Source: an uncultured Thiotrichales bacterium
Lineage (GTDB): Bacteria > Pseudomonadota > Gammaproteobacteria > CAIRSR01
Assembly: GCA_903824965.1 (NCBI GenBank)
Contig: CAIJYR010000075.1
Location: forward strand, 1-32,735
Direction of reading: 5' to 3'
Length of the DNA: 32,735 nucleotides
In this document: piece after piece, positions 11,150-20,011 of the stretch
Position numbering within the stretch: position 1 is the stretch's first letter
How the letters are laid out: each line of letters opens with the position of its first letter
Notes under the pieces: model-generated
Told to the model about the DNA's origin: nothing
Database searches by the model: none
The model's input: only the letters and a program-made list of their open reading frames with translations
Translations under genes and position numbers: made by a program

Positions 11150-11344
11150 ATGAATACACCCGTGCAGCAGACAACGTCCACCAAGCGCCTCCACACCGTG
11201 ACCCGTGCCGATATGCCCGTTCAGTGCCCCCAGAAGGGTGCTACCCTGTGGAATTCACATCCGCGCGTATTTTTGGCGGTTGAGAGAACCGGCCTAGAAC
11301 GCTGCCCTTATTGCGGAGACGAATACACCCTGCGCGAGGAATAG
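11150..11344 (+). CDS. Small zinc-finger (CHCC/NDUFS6-like) protein
   Basis: VQCPQKGATLWNSHPRVFLAVERTGLERCPYCGDEYTLRE. Confidence 0.8.
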   Translation: MNTPVQQTTSTKRLHTVTRADMPVQCPQKGATLWNSHPRVFLAVERTGLERCPYCGDEYTLREE

Positions 11345-11383
11345 CCCACACGCAGGAACATTGCACAGATCGACTGCTGAGAA

Positions 11384-11641
11384 TCAGGCCATCATGTCGA
11401 TCGTGTTGCCAAGCGATGAACCGCCTCCATCGTCCGTATCGCGGTCGTTGTTGTTGGTTTGGTTGTTGTTGGTTTGGCTATTGTTGGTTTGGTTGGTACT
11501 TTGCAGCGTAGGCACAGCGTTCTGGATGACGTTCTTCGCGCTGGAGTCAGGCAGCGGTTGCTGTGTAGGTGTCTGGAATTGAGACGGCTGATAGGCGTTT
11601 GCGTACGAAGAAACGCTGAGCCCTGATAGCGGTGATGACAT
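11384..11641 (-). CDS. Small hypothetical protein with Asn/Thr repeat tract and YjfB-like C-terminus
   Basis: MSSPLSGLSVSSYANAYQ...TNQTNNSQTNNNQTNNN...SSLGNTIDMMA; RBS gggaga upstream. Confidence 0.55.
   Translation of the reverse strand: MSSPLSGLSVSSYANAYQPSQFQTPTQQPLPDSSAKNVIQNAVPTLQSTNQTNNSQTNNNQTNNNDRDTDDGGGSSLGNTIDMMA
11447..11491. repeat. Three 15-bp tandem units (gttgttgttggtttg)
   Basis: Direct reading: two identical units and one with 2 changes. Confidence 0.9.
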
Positions 11642-11875
11642 GATGGCTTCTCCCAATCGTTCGATAAATAACGCGATCCAAACCGCAGAGCGTTTTACCC
11701 GATCTGTGGCTGCTGCCACCTCCCTGTAAGAGATCACGTACTTTCGAGTAGTCTAGCACCTTGGTGCAGGTTATGACGAGTACGTTCGGGCGCAACCACG
11801 CTGTTCCTGTTATCGGCCAGTTTCCAAGAAACCATAGCCACATTTTGAACAACCACACATAAGCGTTAAAAAACC

Positions 11876-13003
11876 CTAGACCAAAACGAGGTTGTCTCGG
11901 TGGATGAGTTCAGGCTCATCCACATACCCCAGTCGTTCGACAATGCGCTGAGAAGGCAATCCCGCGATGCGTTGTGTCTCGGTCGCGCTGTAGTTCACCA
12001 AGCCACGGGCCACTTCCTCGCCCTCCGGAGTGAGACAGGACACCATCGCCCCCCGCTGGAACTCCCCACTCACCGATACCACCCCGACGGGCAACAAGCT
12101 TTTCCCTGCCTCGCGGATGGCCTGCACTGCGCCAGCATCCAGGTACAAGCGCCCCCGCACCCGCAAATGACTTGCCAACCACTGTTTGCGAGCGGTTTCT
12201 GTGGCGGTCGTGGGTAACAACAGGGTACCGATTTCTTCCCCTGCAGCAAGGCGGGTCAGTACCTGTTCTTTTCGCCCCCACGCGATGAGAGTGGCGGTTC
12301 CTGCGTGCCCTGCTCGTGCTGCTGCCTTGACTTTGGTGATCATGCCACCCCGTCCCAAGGCACCACCTTCTGCACCGGCCATGGACAGCAAGCGCGGATC
12401 ATCGGCAAATGCCATGCGGATCAGCGAAGCCTCCGGGCACTGACGGGGGTCGGCTTCATACATGCCTTCTTGATCGGTCAGAATGACCAGTAGATCCGCC
12501 TCGATCAACACCGCCACCAACGCCCCAAGGGTATCGTTGTCGCCAAGTTTGATCTCGTCTGTCGCTACGGTATCGTTTTCATTGATGACTGGAACGACCC
12601 CAAGCGCAAGCAGGGTACGCAACGTACTACGGGTATTGAGGTACCGTTTGCGATGGATCAGATCGTCGTGGGTGAGCAAAATCTGGGCAGTCTGGATCTG
12701 GTGCTGCTGAAAATAGGACTCGTAGGCCTGCACAAGACCCATCTGGCCTACCGCTGCTGCCGCTTGCAGATCATGCAGTGCGACTGGCCGATGCTGCCAA
12801 CCGAGTCGTTTCATCCCTTCCGCAACCGCCCCAGAAGAGACCAGAACCACCTCTATGCCAGCAGTACGCAACGCAACGATCTGCTCTACCCAACCCTGGA
12901 TGGCAGCACGATCGAGACCACGCCCTTCATTGGTAAGCAGTGCACTGCCGATCTTGACGACGTAACGCCGTGCCTTGCACACAGCCATACGGGTGTTAAT
13001 CAT
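11876..13003 (-). CDS. proB: Glutamate 5-kinase (with PUA domain)
   Basis: [62 protein letters not shown]. Confidence 0.97.
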   Translation of the reverse strand: MINTRMAVCKARRYVVKIGSALLTNEGRGLDRAAIQGWVEQIVALRTAGIEVVLVSSGAVAEGMKRLGWQHRPVALHDLQAAAAVGQMGLVQAYESYFQQHQIQTAQILLTHDDLIHRKRYLNTRSTLRTLLALGVVPVINENDTVATDEIKLGDNDTLGALVAVLIEADLLVILTDQEGMYEADPRQCPEASLIRMAFADDPRLLSMAGAEGGALGRGGMITKVKAAARAGHAGTATLIAWGRKEQVLTRLAAGEEIGTLLLPTTATETARKQWLASHLRVRGRLYLDAGAVQAIREAGKSLLPVGVVSVSGEFQRGAMVSCLTPEGEEVARGLVNYSATETQRIAGLPSQRIVERLGYVDEPELIHRDNLVLV

Positions 13004-13505
13004 GCGTCTTTTGAACCACTAAGCGCAGATGATCGGGGCCAACGAGCTTGACATATTCTTTTGGCCCCAAATCCATATGGAGACCGACCACGTCTGCCTG
13101 GATGGGCAACTCGCGCCCACCACGCTCGACCAAGACGGCCAATAGCACACCCGCAGGACGACCATAGTCAAACAATTCATTAAGTGCCGCACGGATGGTA
13201 CGCCCCGTGTGCAGCACATCGTCCACCAAAATGAGGTGACGACCATCGATGCTAAACGGAAGGTGGGAAGGTTTGACCTCAGGGTTCATACCAACGCGGG
13301 TAAAGTCATCCCGATAGAATGAAATGTCGAGATAACCCAGTGGGCCTTTGAGCCCCATAAGCGTTGACAAACGTTCTGCAACCCACACGCCCCCCGTATG
13401 AATCCCCACCAAGAGGGGGGTTGTAATGCGACGCTTTGCCAATAGATCAACCAGTGACGGAACCATGGAGGCCAGGAGATCTTCCGTGGAAGGGATGGAA
13501 TCCAT
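12996..13505 (-). CDS. pyrR: PyrR-type uracil phosphoribosyltransferase/regulator
   Basis: [52 protein letters not shown]. Confidence 0.92.
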   Translation of the reverse strand: MDSIPSTEDLLASMVPSLVDLLAKRRITTPLLVGIHTGGVWVAERLSTLMGLKGPLGYLDISFYRDDFTRVGMNPEVKPSHLPFSIDGRHLILVDDVLHTGRTIRAALNELFDYGRPAGVLLAVLVERGGRELPIQADVVGLHMDLGPKEYVKLVGPDHLRLVVQKTHD

Positions 13506-13510
13506 GGTAC

Positions 13511-13984
13511 TCACTCCAAAAAGGGGGATACAGTGGCTCGGTGGGCCAACCACGTTTGCAAGATGACCTGGGCCGCAATTTTATCGATGTTTCCCTTCGG
13601 AGGAGATCGGTGAGAAGAACGCGGCTTTCCAGAGAGCGCAACATGGGCTTCTGCCTCCCAGGAAGACAGATGCTCATCCACGGTATGCACCGGCAAGCGA
13701 TACTGCGCTTCTAGGTGCCGGATAAAGCCACGTGTCGCCGTGAGGATCGCAGAATCCATGCCGTTCGCGGTCAGCGGCAACCCCACCACCAGGGCAACCG
13801 GACACCACTCGGCAATCAAGCGAGAGACGATGCTCCAATTGGGATATCCGTCTGTGCAGAGCAAGGTCTGGAGGGGGGTTGCAGTGCGCGTGATGGTTTG
13901 GCCCACCGCCACTCCAATGCGGCGCAGTCCAAAATCAAAACCCAGTATCGTACCCATGGTATCAAGAGGGGATGGTGCGTTCAT
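13511..13984 (-). CDS. ruvX: YqgF/RuvX family Holliday junction resolvase-like protein
   Basis: [56 protein letters not shown]. Confidence 0.9.
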   Translation of the reverse strand: MNAPSPLDTMGTILGFDFGLRRIGVAVGQTITRTATPLQTLLCTDGYPNWSIVSRLIAEWCPVALVVGLPLTANGMDSAILTATRGFIRHLEAQYRLPVHTVDEHLSSWEAEAHVALSGKPRSSHRSPPKGNIDKIAAQVILQTWLAHRATVSPFLE

Positions 13985-14550
13985 CCGTGACCCACTTCTC
14001 CAGAGAGGAGGTTCAAGTCTACACCAAGAATCATGGCCGCAGCGTGCCAGCGGCGATCCACAGGGGTCTCAAACAGGACACGCAGATCAGCAGGGCCACT
14101 TAACCAAGTATTGGCCGCAATCTCGCGTTCGAGCTGCCCTGCACTCCAACCGGCGTAGCCAAGGGCAACGAGCGATCGTCGTGGCCCGTTCCCGTTCGCC
14201 ATGGCGAGCAGGATGTCCCGAGACGTTGTCACTCCAATGGTGTCTGTCACGGCAAGAGAAGCATCCCAATTCCCAATGGGTTGGTGGATGACGAAGCCTC
14301 GTTCGCGCTGCACGGGGCCACCCAAAAAGACGGGTTGGTTACGCATCGCACCGCCGTCTTCTAGGGTGATGCTCATTTGTTCTAGGACTTCGCCCACCGT
14401 CACGGAGAGAGGCCGATTGATGACGATTCCCATCGCTCCCTCACGGCTATGTTCGCAGACATAGGTTACCGTGTGGAAGAAATGGGGATCCGTCAGCATC
14501 GGCATGGCGATGAGAAAGTGATTTGTGAGAGAGGAGCTGAAATCGGCCAT
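13981..14550 (-). CDS. algH: YqgE/AlgH family protein
   Basis: LTNHFLIAMPMLTDPHFFHTVTYVCEHSREGAMGIVINRP, VFLGGPVQRERGFVIH. Confidence 0.93.
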   Translation of the reverse strand: MADFSSSLTNHFLIAMPMLTDPHFFHTVTYVCEHSREGAMGIVINRPLSVTVGEVLEQMSITLEDGGAMRNQPVFLGGPVQRERGFVIHQPIGNWDASLAVTDTIGVTTSRDILLAMANGNGPRRSLVALGYAGWSAGQLEREIAANTWLSGPADLRVLFETPVDRRWHAAAMILGVDLNLLSGEVGHG

Positions 14551-14630
14551 GCGAATAGTATGCGTGAGTACACCAAGCCACACAAGGCCATTCCCGCATC
14601 CAAGCAAGATCCTTTCTTCCCTGATCTCAA

Positions 14631-15635
14631 TCAATGCAGACCGGGCACACCGGAGAGAACGCCTACACGAAACTGCCAGGTGCGGGTGATGTGGAGAAGA
14701 TCAGTCTCTTTACGGATGTCTGGCGGAAAGGGCGCAAACGGAGCAGAGCGTTGTACGATACGCACCGCTGCATCGTCTAGTAGCTTATACCCTGAAGTAC
14801 GTAGCAACAAAATGTCATGGATCCCGCCCTCGGCATTCAGTACCACCTCCAGTACCAGGCGACCCTGGAGGCTACGGCGTTCTGCATCACTGGGGTAATT
14901 CATGTTGCCGATGCGTTCTATCTTCCTACGCCATGCTTCTAGGTAGGCAGCATACTGGTACTCATGCGTGTTAGCATTCACGTATTTGCTGCGAAGCCCT
15001 TGGTCGGGATGGTGTTGTTCGGCGGCGGTTTCCGCAAACGCGAGTCCCTGCCCGATCATCGTCGCGGCAGTGCGTCGTTCCCGAGGTTGAACCGTTCCCC
15101 TCGATGGAGGGGCATCATCTTTTTGAGCATGTACCGTGACAGTCGATCGTGGCGCGTGGTGTTCTGCGGGGCGTGGGGCGCGAAGCGGGGATATCGCGGG
15201 GATTCGTGCCTGGTTTCTGGGCGGGTTTCTGGCCGGGTTTTTGGGCGGGATTGGGGTGGGCGCTAGGACAGGCGATGTGGGAGGCGGTGAATGATCGATA
15301 GGAACGGGAAGGAGGGCAATAGACACTGTAGCGGGTATCGTGGGGATGCCAGAGGGCACACCAGAAGGGGTGGGTGCTTCAGGCATGGGAAGCAGAGGGA
15401 TGGGTGTCGCGGTGTCCATCGGTTGCGGCAGCAGGACGGGATTGCCTACTGCGACCAAGATCACTTTCATTATAGGATCTGGGCGCACGGTGGGCAGATC
15501 GAGTCGCACCCAAAAGAGCACCAAGAGGTGCACCAAAAGGGCCACAATCAATGCCAGACCCAGCCCTACCCTGGCAGTGCTCGTGCTGGACAAGCTGGAC
15601 AAGCTGGACAAGAGGAATGGTTCCGAACGAATCAA
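14631..15635 (-). CDS. tonB: TonB family energy transducer
   Basis: N-terminal TM, proline-rich middle, C-terminal YPSDAERRSLQGRLVLEVVLNAEGGIHDILLLRTSGYKLLDDAAVRIVQRSAPFAPFP. Confidence 0.85.
   Translation of the reverse strand: MIRSEPFLLSSLSSLSSTSTARVGLGLALIVALLVHLLVLFWVRLDLPTVRPDPIMKVILVAVGNPVLLPQPMDTATPIPLLPMPEAPTPSGVPSGIPTIPATVSIALLPVPIDHSPPPTSPVLAPTPIPPKNPARNPPRNQARIPAISPLRAPRPAEHHAPRSTVTVHAQKDDAPPSRGTVQPRERRTAATMIGQGLAFAETAAEQHHPDQGLRSKYVNANTHEYQYAAYLEAWRRKIERIGNMNYPSDAERRSLQGRLVLEVVLNAEGGIHDILLLRTSGYKLLDDAAVRIVQRSAPFAPFPPDIRKETDLLHITRTWQFRVGVLSGVPGLH
15208..15249. repeat. 12-bp imperfect tandem repeat inside tonB
   Basis: gcctggtttctg / ggcgggtttctg / gccgggtttttg / ggcggg. Confidence 0.85.
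15585..15611. repeat. 9-bp perfect tandem repeat, 3 units, in the tonB 5' end
   Basis: (gctggacaa)x3; encodes SSL repeats on the minus strand. Confidence 0.9.
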
Positions 15636-15649
15636 AGGGGCGTGTCGCT

Positions 15650-16381
15650 ATGAACAGAGTCGCGTTAATCACAGGGGCAGCACGTCGGGTGGGTGCCGCC
15701 ATTGCTCACACGTTGCACACTGCTGGATTCAACATCGTCTTACATTATCGAACCTCTGCGGAGGCAGCGCACGCACTTTGCGAGACACTAGAGGCAGCAC
15801 GTCCCGATTCTGCCATCACCCTGGAGGCGGATTTGCTGAACCTGGAGAGCCTCCCTATCCTAGTAGAACAAGCCACGACCGCATGGGGTCGCTTAGATTG
15901 CTTGATCAACAATGCCTCCACGTTTTACCAGACCCCCCTCGCACAGGCTACCCTCGCCCAGTGGGATGACCTGATCGGTACCAATGTCCGTGCCCCGTAT
16001 TTTTTATCCCAAGCTGCGGCCCCCTGGTTGCGTAGCACTCAGGGTTGTATTGTCAACATCGTGGATATTTATGCCGAACGTCCGCTCACAGGACATTCGA
16101 TCTACGGTATTGGCAAAGCGGGGTTGGTCATGCTAACCAAAGCCTTGGCCCAAGAATTGGGGCCACTGGTTCGCGTCAATGCGGTGGCACCCGGGATTGT
16201 CCTTTGGCCGGAGCAACCCATCAGCGAGAGTTATAAGACCTATCTGCTGGCACGCACCACCCTAGGACGGGCAGGTTCTACCCTGGAGGTTGCACAAGCG
16301 GTACGATTCCTCGTCCAAGACGCCACGTATACCAGCGGTCATGTACTGACCGTGGATGGTGGGCGGTCAGTCGGCCATTAA
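15650..16381 (+). CDS. Short-chain dehydrogenase, pteridine reductase (FolM-like)
   Basis: ALITGAARRVGAAIAHTLHTAGFNIVLHYRTS, INNASTFYQTPL, YGIGKAGLVMLTKALAQELGPLVRVNAVAPG. Confidence 0.88.
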   Translation: MNRVALITGAARRVGAAIAHTLHTAGFNIVLHYRTSAEAAHALCETLEAARPDSAITLEADLLNLESLPILVEQATTAWGRLDCLINNASTFYQTPLAQATLAQWDDLIGTNVRAPYFLSQAAAPWLRSTQGCIVNIVDIYAERPLTGHSIYGIGKAGLVMLTKALAQELGPLVRVNAVAPGIVLWPEQPISESYKTYLLARTTLGRAGSTLEVAQAVRFLVQDATYTSGHVLTVDGGRSVGH

Positions 16382-17037
16382 ACACCTTGTTCTGCTGTGT
16401 AGGCGCGGATCGCCTGTCCAATGTCCGTTGCGTGCCATACTGCGCTCAGAACAGCGACCCCTTGTGCACCGTGTGCCTGTGCGAGGGGTACCTGATCCGG
16501 TGTCATGCCCCCCAGAGCGTAGAGCGGGATCCCTGCGTTGGCGACCAATGCACCGAACCGTGCCCAACCGAGTGTTGGGGCACCAGGGTGGCTCGTGGTG
16601 GACAAAACGGGCGAAAGAACCGCAAAATCGACCCCCATGCGCTGTGCAAGCACCAATTCATGGACATTGTGGCAGGAAGCAGCCACACAACCCAGCCGCG
16701 ACAAGGGACGCTCGGTACTCTCTGCGAGCCGACGGGCCGACAAATGGATGCCGTCCGCTCCCAGTCGATTGGCAAGGGTTGCAGAGCAGTTGAGCAACAA
16801 ACAGGCACCCACCTGTCGAGACATCGCCATGGCAGGTGTGGCCACTGCGCTGTAGTGACGATCGTCTAGCCCTGGCAAGCGCAATTGAACCAATCGAACC
16901 CCTGCTGCCAACACCTGCTGCAAGCGTATCAGCACCTCCTCTGTGGGGGCAGTGTCTGTAATCACCAGAAGCCCGCGAGAAGCCCCTGGTTGTAGCCATG
17001 GGGAGGTAATCGGGTGGTTTTCAAGGATAGGCATCAC
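16378..17037 (-). CDS. ThiE/TenI-like thiamine monophosphate synthase family protein (similar to the domain seen fused to Nudix/MutT proteins)
   Basis: GVRLVQLRLPGLD, LLLNCSATLANRLGADGIHLSARRL, VAASCHNVHEL, FAVLSPVLSTTSHPGAPTLGWARF, YALGGM, GAQGVAVLSAVW. Confidence 0.8.
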   Translation of the reverse strand: MMPILENHPITSPWLQPGASRGLLVITDTAPTEEVLIRLQQVLAAGVRLVQLRLPGLDDRHYSAVATPAMAMSRQVGACLLLNCSATLANRLGADGIHLSARRLAESTERPLSRLGCVAASCHNVHELVLAQRMGVDFAVLSPVLSTTSHPGAPTLGWARFGALVANAGIPLYALGGMTPDQVPLAQAHGAQGVAVLSAVWHATDIGQAIRAYTAEQGV

Positions 17038-18191
17038 CGCAATGCCTTTACTTGTGCGGGTTGTACCCTATCACCCATCGTATTACCAAATGAATTGCGC
17101 TCGTAGGTAACGACCCCAGCAATCTCAAGATCACTCAATGTTTCCTTAAACGCCTGCATTGCCGTTCCCTGTTTGCCGTTCAGTACGCGATCAAGATGAC
17201 CGTCTTTCACAAGGCGACCATTGGCATCCAGGAACGGACTGTTGACGATGTTACTACCTGCCAGCGCAGGAAATACCCCAGGAATCCCCACGCCTCCCGG
17301 CATATGGCAGGCAATACATATTTTCTCGTAGACACCCTGGCCCTGTTTCATCAGCGCCTCCTTGGTCCAAATGCTGTCCGTACTCCTCCCCAAGGCTGTG
17401 CTTTCAGACTGTTTTGTAAGCACCCACGCATCGAATTGCGCTTGCGAAACAGCTTGCACGACAATGGGCATAAAGGCATGGTTCTTTCCGCAAATTTGTG
17501 TGCATTGTCCACGGTACACGCCTTCTTTTTCGATTTTCACCCAAGTTTCCCGCAGAAACCCAGGGATCGTGGCACGCTTCACACCAAAGGACGGAACACT
17601 CCATGCGTGCATGACATCCGAAGACATCAAAAGAATGCGTATTTTCTTGTTGACCGGAAGCACTACGGGGTTGTCGACTTCCAGTAGATAATTCGCATCT
17701 TTCTGGGCGTTTTGGTTAATTTGTTCTGGGGGTGTTGAGAGACTGCTGATGAACCGGATGTGTTGCTCTGGATATTCATACTGCCATTTCCACTGACTGG
17801 ACGTTACTTTTAAAACCAGTTCGGCACCTTCTTGTGTATTTTCCAGATTGGAGGCTGCGTAATAGGCTGGAATCCCGATCCAAACATAATCAAGGTATAT
17901 CAAGCCAACAAAAGGGAGCACAGTCAACACCCATTCCAGAGGCGTCGTTGGCCTTGTGAAAGTCGCTGGCGTATATCCTTTGTCTTTGCGATGGTAAAAC
18001 AGCGCATAGGCCATCACAGCCATGGTCATCGCAAAAAGAGCTAGAATCAGCCCCATGAACCGATCATGGATGTGTGACGCGGCCTCGGCGAGTGGTGTAA
18101 CCGCAGGTTGGAAATCAAAGGCCCAGTCTGCAGACGCCGCACCGGACAAGCACAGCGTTACGCTGAGAATAACAAAAATCTTTTTACGCAT
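17034..18191 (-). CDS. coxB: Cytochrome c oxidase subunit II with C-terminal cytochrome c domain
   Basis: CuA motif SSDVMHAWSVPSFGVK...GQCTQICGKNHAFMPI; haem motif CIACH. Confidence 0.93.
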   Translation of the reverse strand: MRKKIFVILSVTLCLSGAASADWAFDFQPAVTPLAEAASHIHDRFMGLILALFAMTMAVMAYALFYHRKDKGYTPATFTRPTTPLEWVLTVLPFVGLIYLDYVWIGIPAYYAASNLENTQEGAELVLKVTSSQWKWQYEYPEQHIRFISSLSTPPEQINQNAQKDANYLLEVDNPVVLPVNKKIRILLMSSDVMHAWSVPSFGVKRATIPGFLRETWVKIEKEGVYRGQCTQICGKNHAFMPIVVQAVSQAQFDAWVLTKQSESTALGRSTDSIWTKEALMKQGQGVYEKICIACHMPGGVGIPGVFPALAGSNIVNSPFLDANGRLVKDGHLDRVLNGKQGTAMQAFKETLSDLEIAGVVTYERNSFGNTMGDRVQPAQVKALR

Positions 18192-18203
18192 AGCCAGAGT
18201 GTA

Positions 18204-18833
18204 TCAACCTTTGCCTAATAGGGTGATGAGATCCGTTTCCATTTTCTCGGTTTGTTGCGGTGGTTCAAACAGTGCTCGGAGGCGTGCCTGCGGATCCAAC
18301 AAAAAGACAGCGGCAGAGTGATTCACCGAATAGTTCTTACCCTCTCCCACCCGTTGATAAAAGACCCCAAGTTGACCCGTGAGACCTTGTAAAGCCGCCT
18401 GTGGGCCAGTAGCCCCCAAGAACGTGGGACTGAAGTATTGAAGATATTCTTTCAAGCGCGTCCCCTCGTCGCGTTCCGGATCCACAGAAACGAACAGGAA
18501 CCGCAATGCATCATCGCCCCACCCCCGCTTGCGCATACGTTGTTGCACCTCCGTCAGGGTATGGAGAATCGTCGGACAGACATCAGGGCAGCTCGTATAC
18601 CCAAAGGTCAACAACACCCAATGCCCTTGCAGAGTCTGGCGCGTCAATGGGACATTTAAAGTATCGGTGAGTGCGAATTCCCTGAGGGTCTGTGCAGGAG
18701 CGATCAAAATCGCCGACTGCAAAGGCACGTCAGACCTTTCCTGCGGCGTCAGCATCCGAACGGACACCCATACTGCCATCACGAAGGTGGCGATGCCCAC
18801 CACCGCGAACAACCAGCGTTCGTAGTTCAACAC
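18204..18833 (-). CDS. SCO1/SenC family copper chaperone for cytochrome oxidase (GTG start overlapping ctaA stop)
   Basis: TFGYTSCPDVCPTIL, LFVSVDPERDEGTRLKEYLQYFSPTFLGATG, NHSAAVFLLDP. Confidence 0.92.
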   Translation of the reverse strand: MLNYERWLFAVVGIATFVMAVWVSVRMLTPQERSDVPLQSAILIAPAQTLREFALTDTLNVPLTRQTLQGHWVLLTFGYTSCPDVCPTILHTLTEVQQRMRKRGWGDDALRFLFVSVDPERDEGTRLKEYLQYFSPTFLGATGPQAALQGLTGQLGVFYQRVGEGKNYSVNHSAAVFLLDPQARLRALFEPPQQTEKMETDLITLLGKG

Positions 18834-19921
18834 GAGGCTTCCCCTTCCCTGTCGTGCTTCGATGGTGTAGTTGCGTGGAGTAACGTGACCAGTGCCAACA
18901 GTAAAATCGCTGCACCGCCATTGTGCGCAACAGCAACCCCAAGCGGTAAGTGTGCTAGGACATTCGTGATACCAAGACCAATCTGGGTGAACAGCAGCAA
19001 GAGCAGTGCCGCACCCAATATCCGGTGTTGTAGCAGACGTGCCGAACGAAGGATCATCCCTGCAAGGAAGGTGACATACACAAAGACGGTCAGTGCACCG
19101 ATGCGATGAACGAGGTGAATCGCCGTTTGTGCTGGACTGTCCAATACCCCAAACTCGTAGTTGATGCCGAATGGCCGCCACAAGTTAAAGCCTTGCTGGA
19201 AATCAGGCGTTGGCCACCAGTTTCCACCGTAACAAGTCGGAAATTCAACACAGGCCAGTGCAGCGTAATTGGTGCTGGTCCAGCCCCCCAACACAATCTG
19301 TGCAGCGACCAACCCTACACCCAGCATCGCCCACGGCCTCAACGGGACAAGCTCAGCCCTGACCGATCTCAACCAGCGGCCCTCTTGAAGGCTTATCCAC
19401 CACGCGATCGCGAGGGTACTCATGCCGCCCACCAGATGGGATGTAACAATTAGGGGATTGACCAAAAGCGTCACTGTCAACATACCCAGTATTGCCTGAA
19501 AGAACACCAAGCCCACTAAGGTACCAGGCAACGCCATCGAAAGACGCCCCCACCAGGCAATGATCGCGGTTGCGAGAATGGCCAAGACAAGGCTACCCGC
19601 TAGGTAGCGGTGCGTCATCTCTTTCCAGGCTTCGGAGGGGGTATGGGTTCGGTGGACGGGCTGCGCCCCTGTTGTATGATTAGGTGCTGCATGATCAAGC
19701 CTCGCATGATCAAGCGCGGCTTGTGCACCCTGCGAGTTGGGGGCGACCCAATGTCCATAACAGCCCGGCCAATCGGGACATCCGAGACCAGCATTGGACA
19801 AACGGACGTAAGCACCGAAGACCACTACGCAGAGCGCCAGTACGGTGACAAAAGCGGCAAGACGAGCCAAGGTAATCCGGTTCCGGTTCATGGGGTTCAA
19901 CGCTCCTACAGAGAAAGACAC
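18827..19921 (-). CDS. ctaA: Heme A synthase
   Basis: GAYVRLSNAGLGCPDWPGCYG, EMTHRYLAGSLV, HLVGGM, GGWTSTNYAALACVEFPTC, HLVHRIGAL, AHNGGAAILL. Confidence 0.93.
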   Translation of the reverse strand: MSFSVGALNPMNRNRITLARLAAFVTVLALCVVVFGAYVRLSNAGLGCPDWPGCYGHWVAPNSQGAQAALDHARLDHAAPNHTTGAQPVHRTHTPSEAWKEMTHRYLAGSLVLAILATAIIAWWGRLSMALPGTLVGLVFFQAILGMLTVTLLVNPLIVTSHLVGGMSTLAIAWWISLQEGRWLRSVRAELVPLRPWAMLGVGLVAAQIVLGGWTSTNYAALACVEFPTCYGGNWWPTPDFQQGFNLWRPFGINYEFGVLDSPAQTAIHLVHRIGALTVFVYVTFLAGMILRSARLLQHRILGAALLLLLFTQIGLGITNVLAHLPLGVAVAHNGGAAILLLALVTLLHATTPSKHDREGEASC

Positions 19922-20011
19922 CCAGGCTTGGCCATCAGGTGCTTTAGAAGTGATATAAAAAACTGACTATTTTATGGTTGCTGCTATTCTACAAAGCATG
20001 GCGGAGGGATA

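Noticed and set aside
18204-19181. 325-aa SCO ORF
   Set aside because: The first ~115 residues overlap ctaA out of frame; SCO starts at the GTG at 18833.
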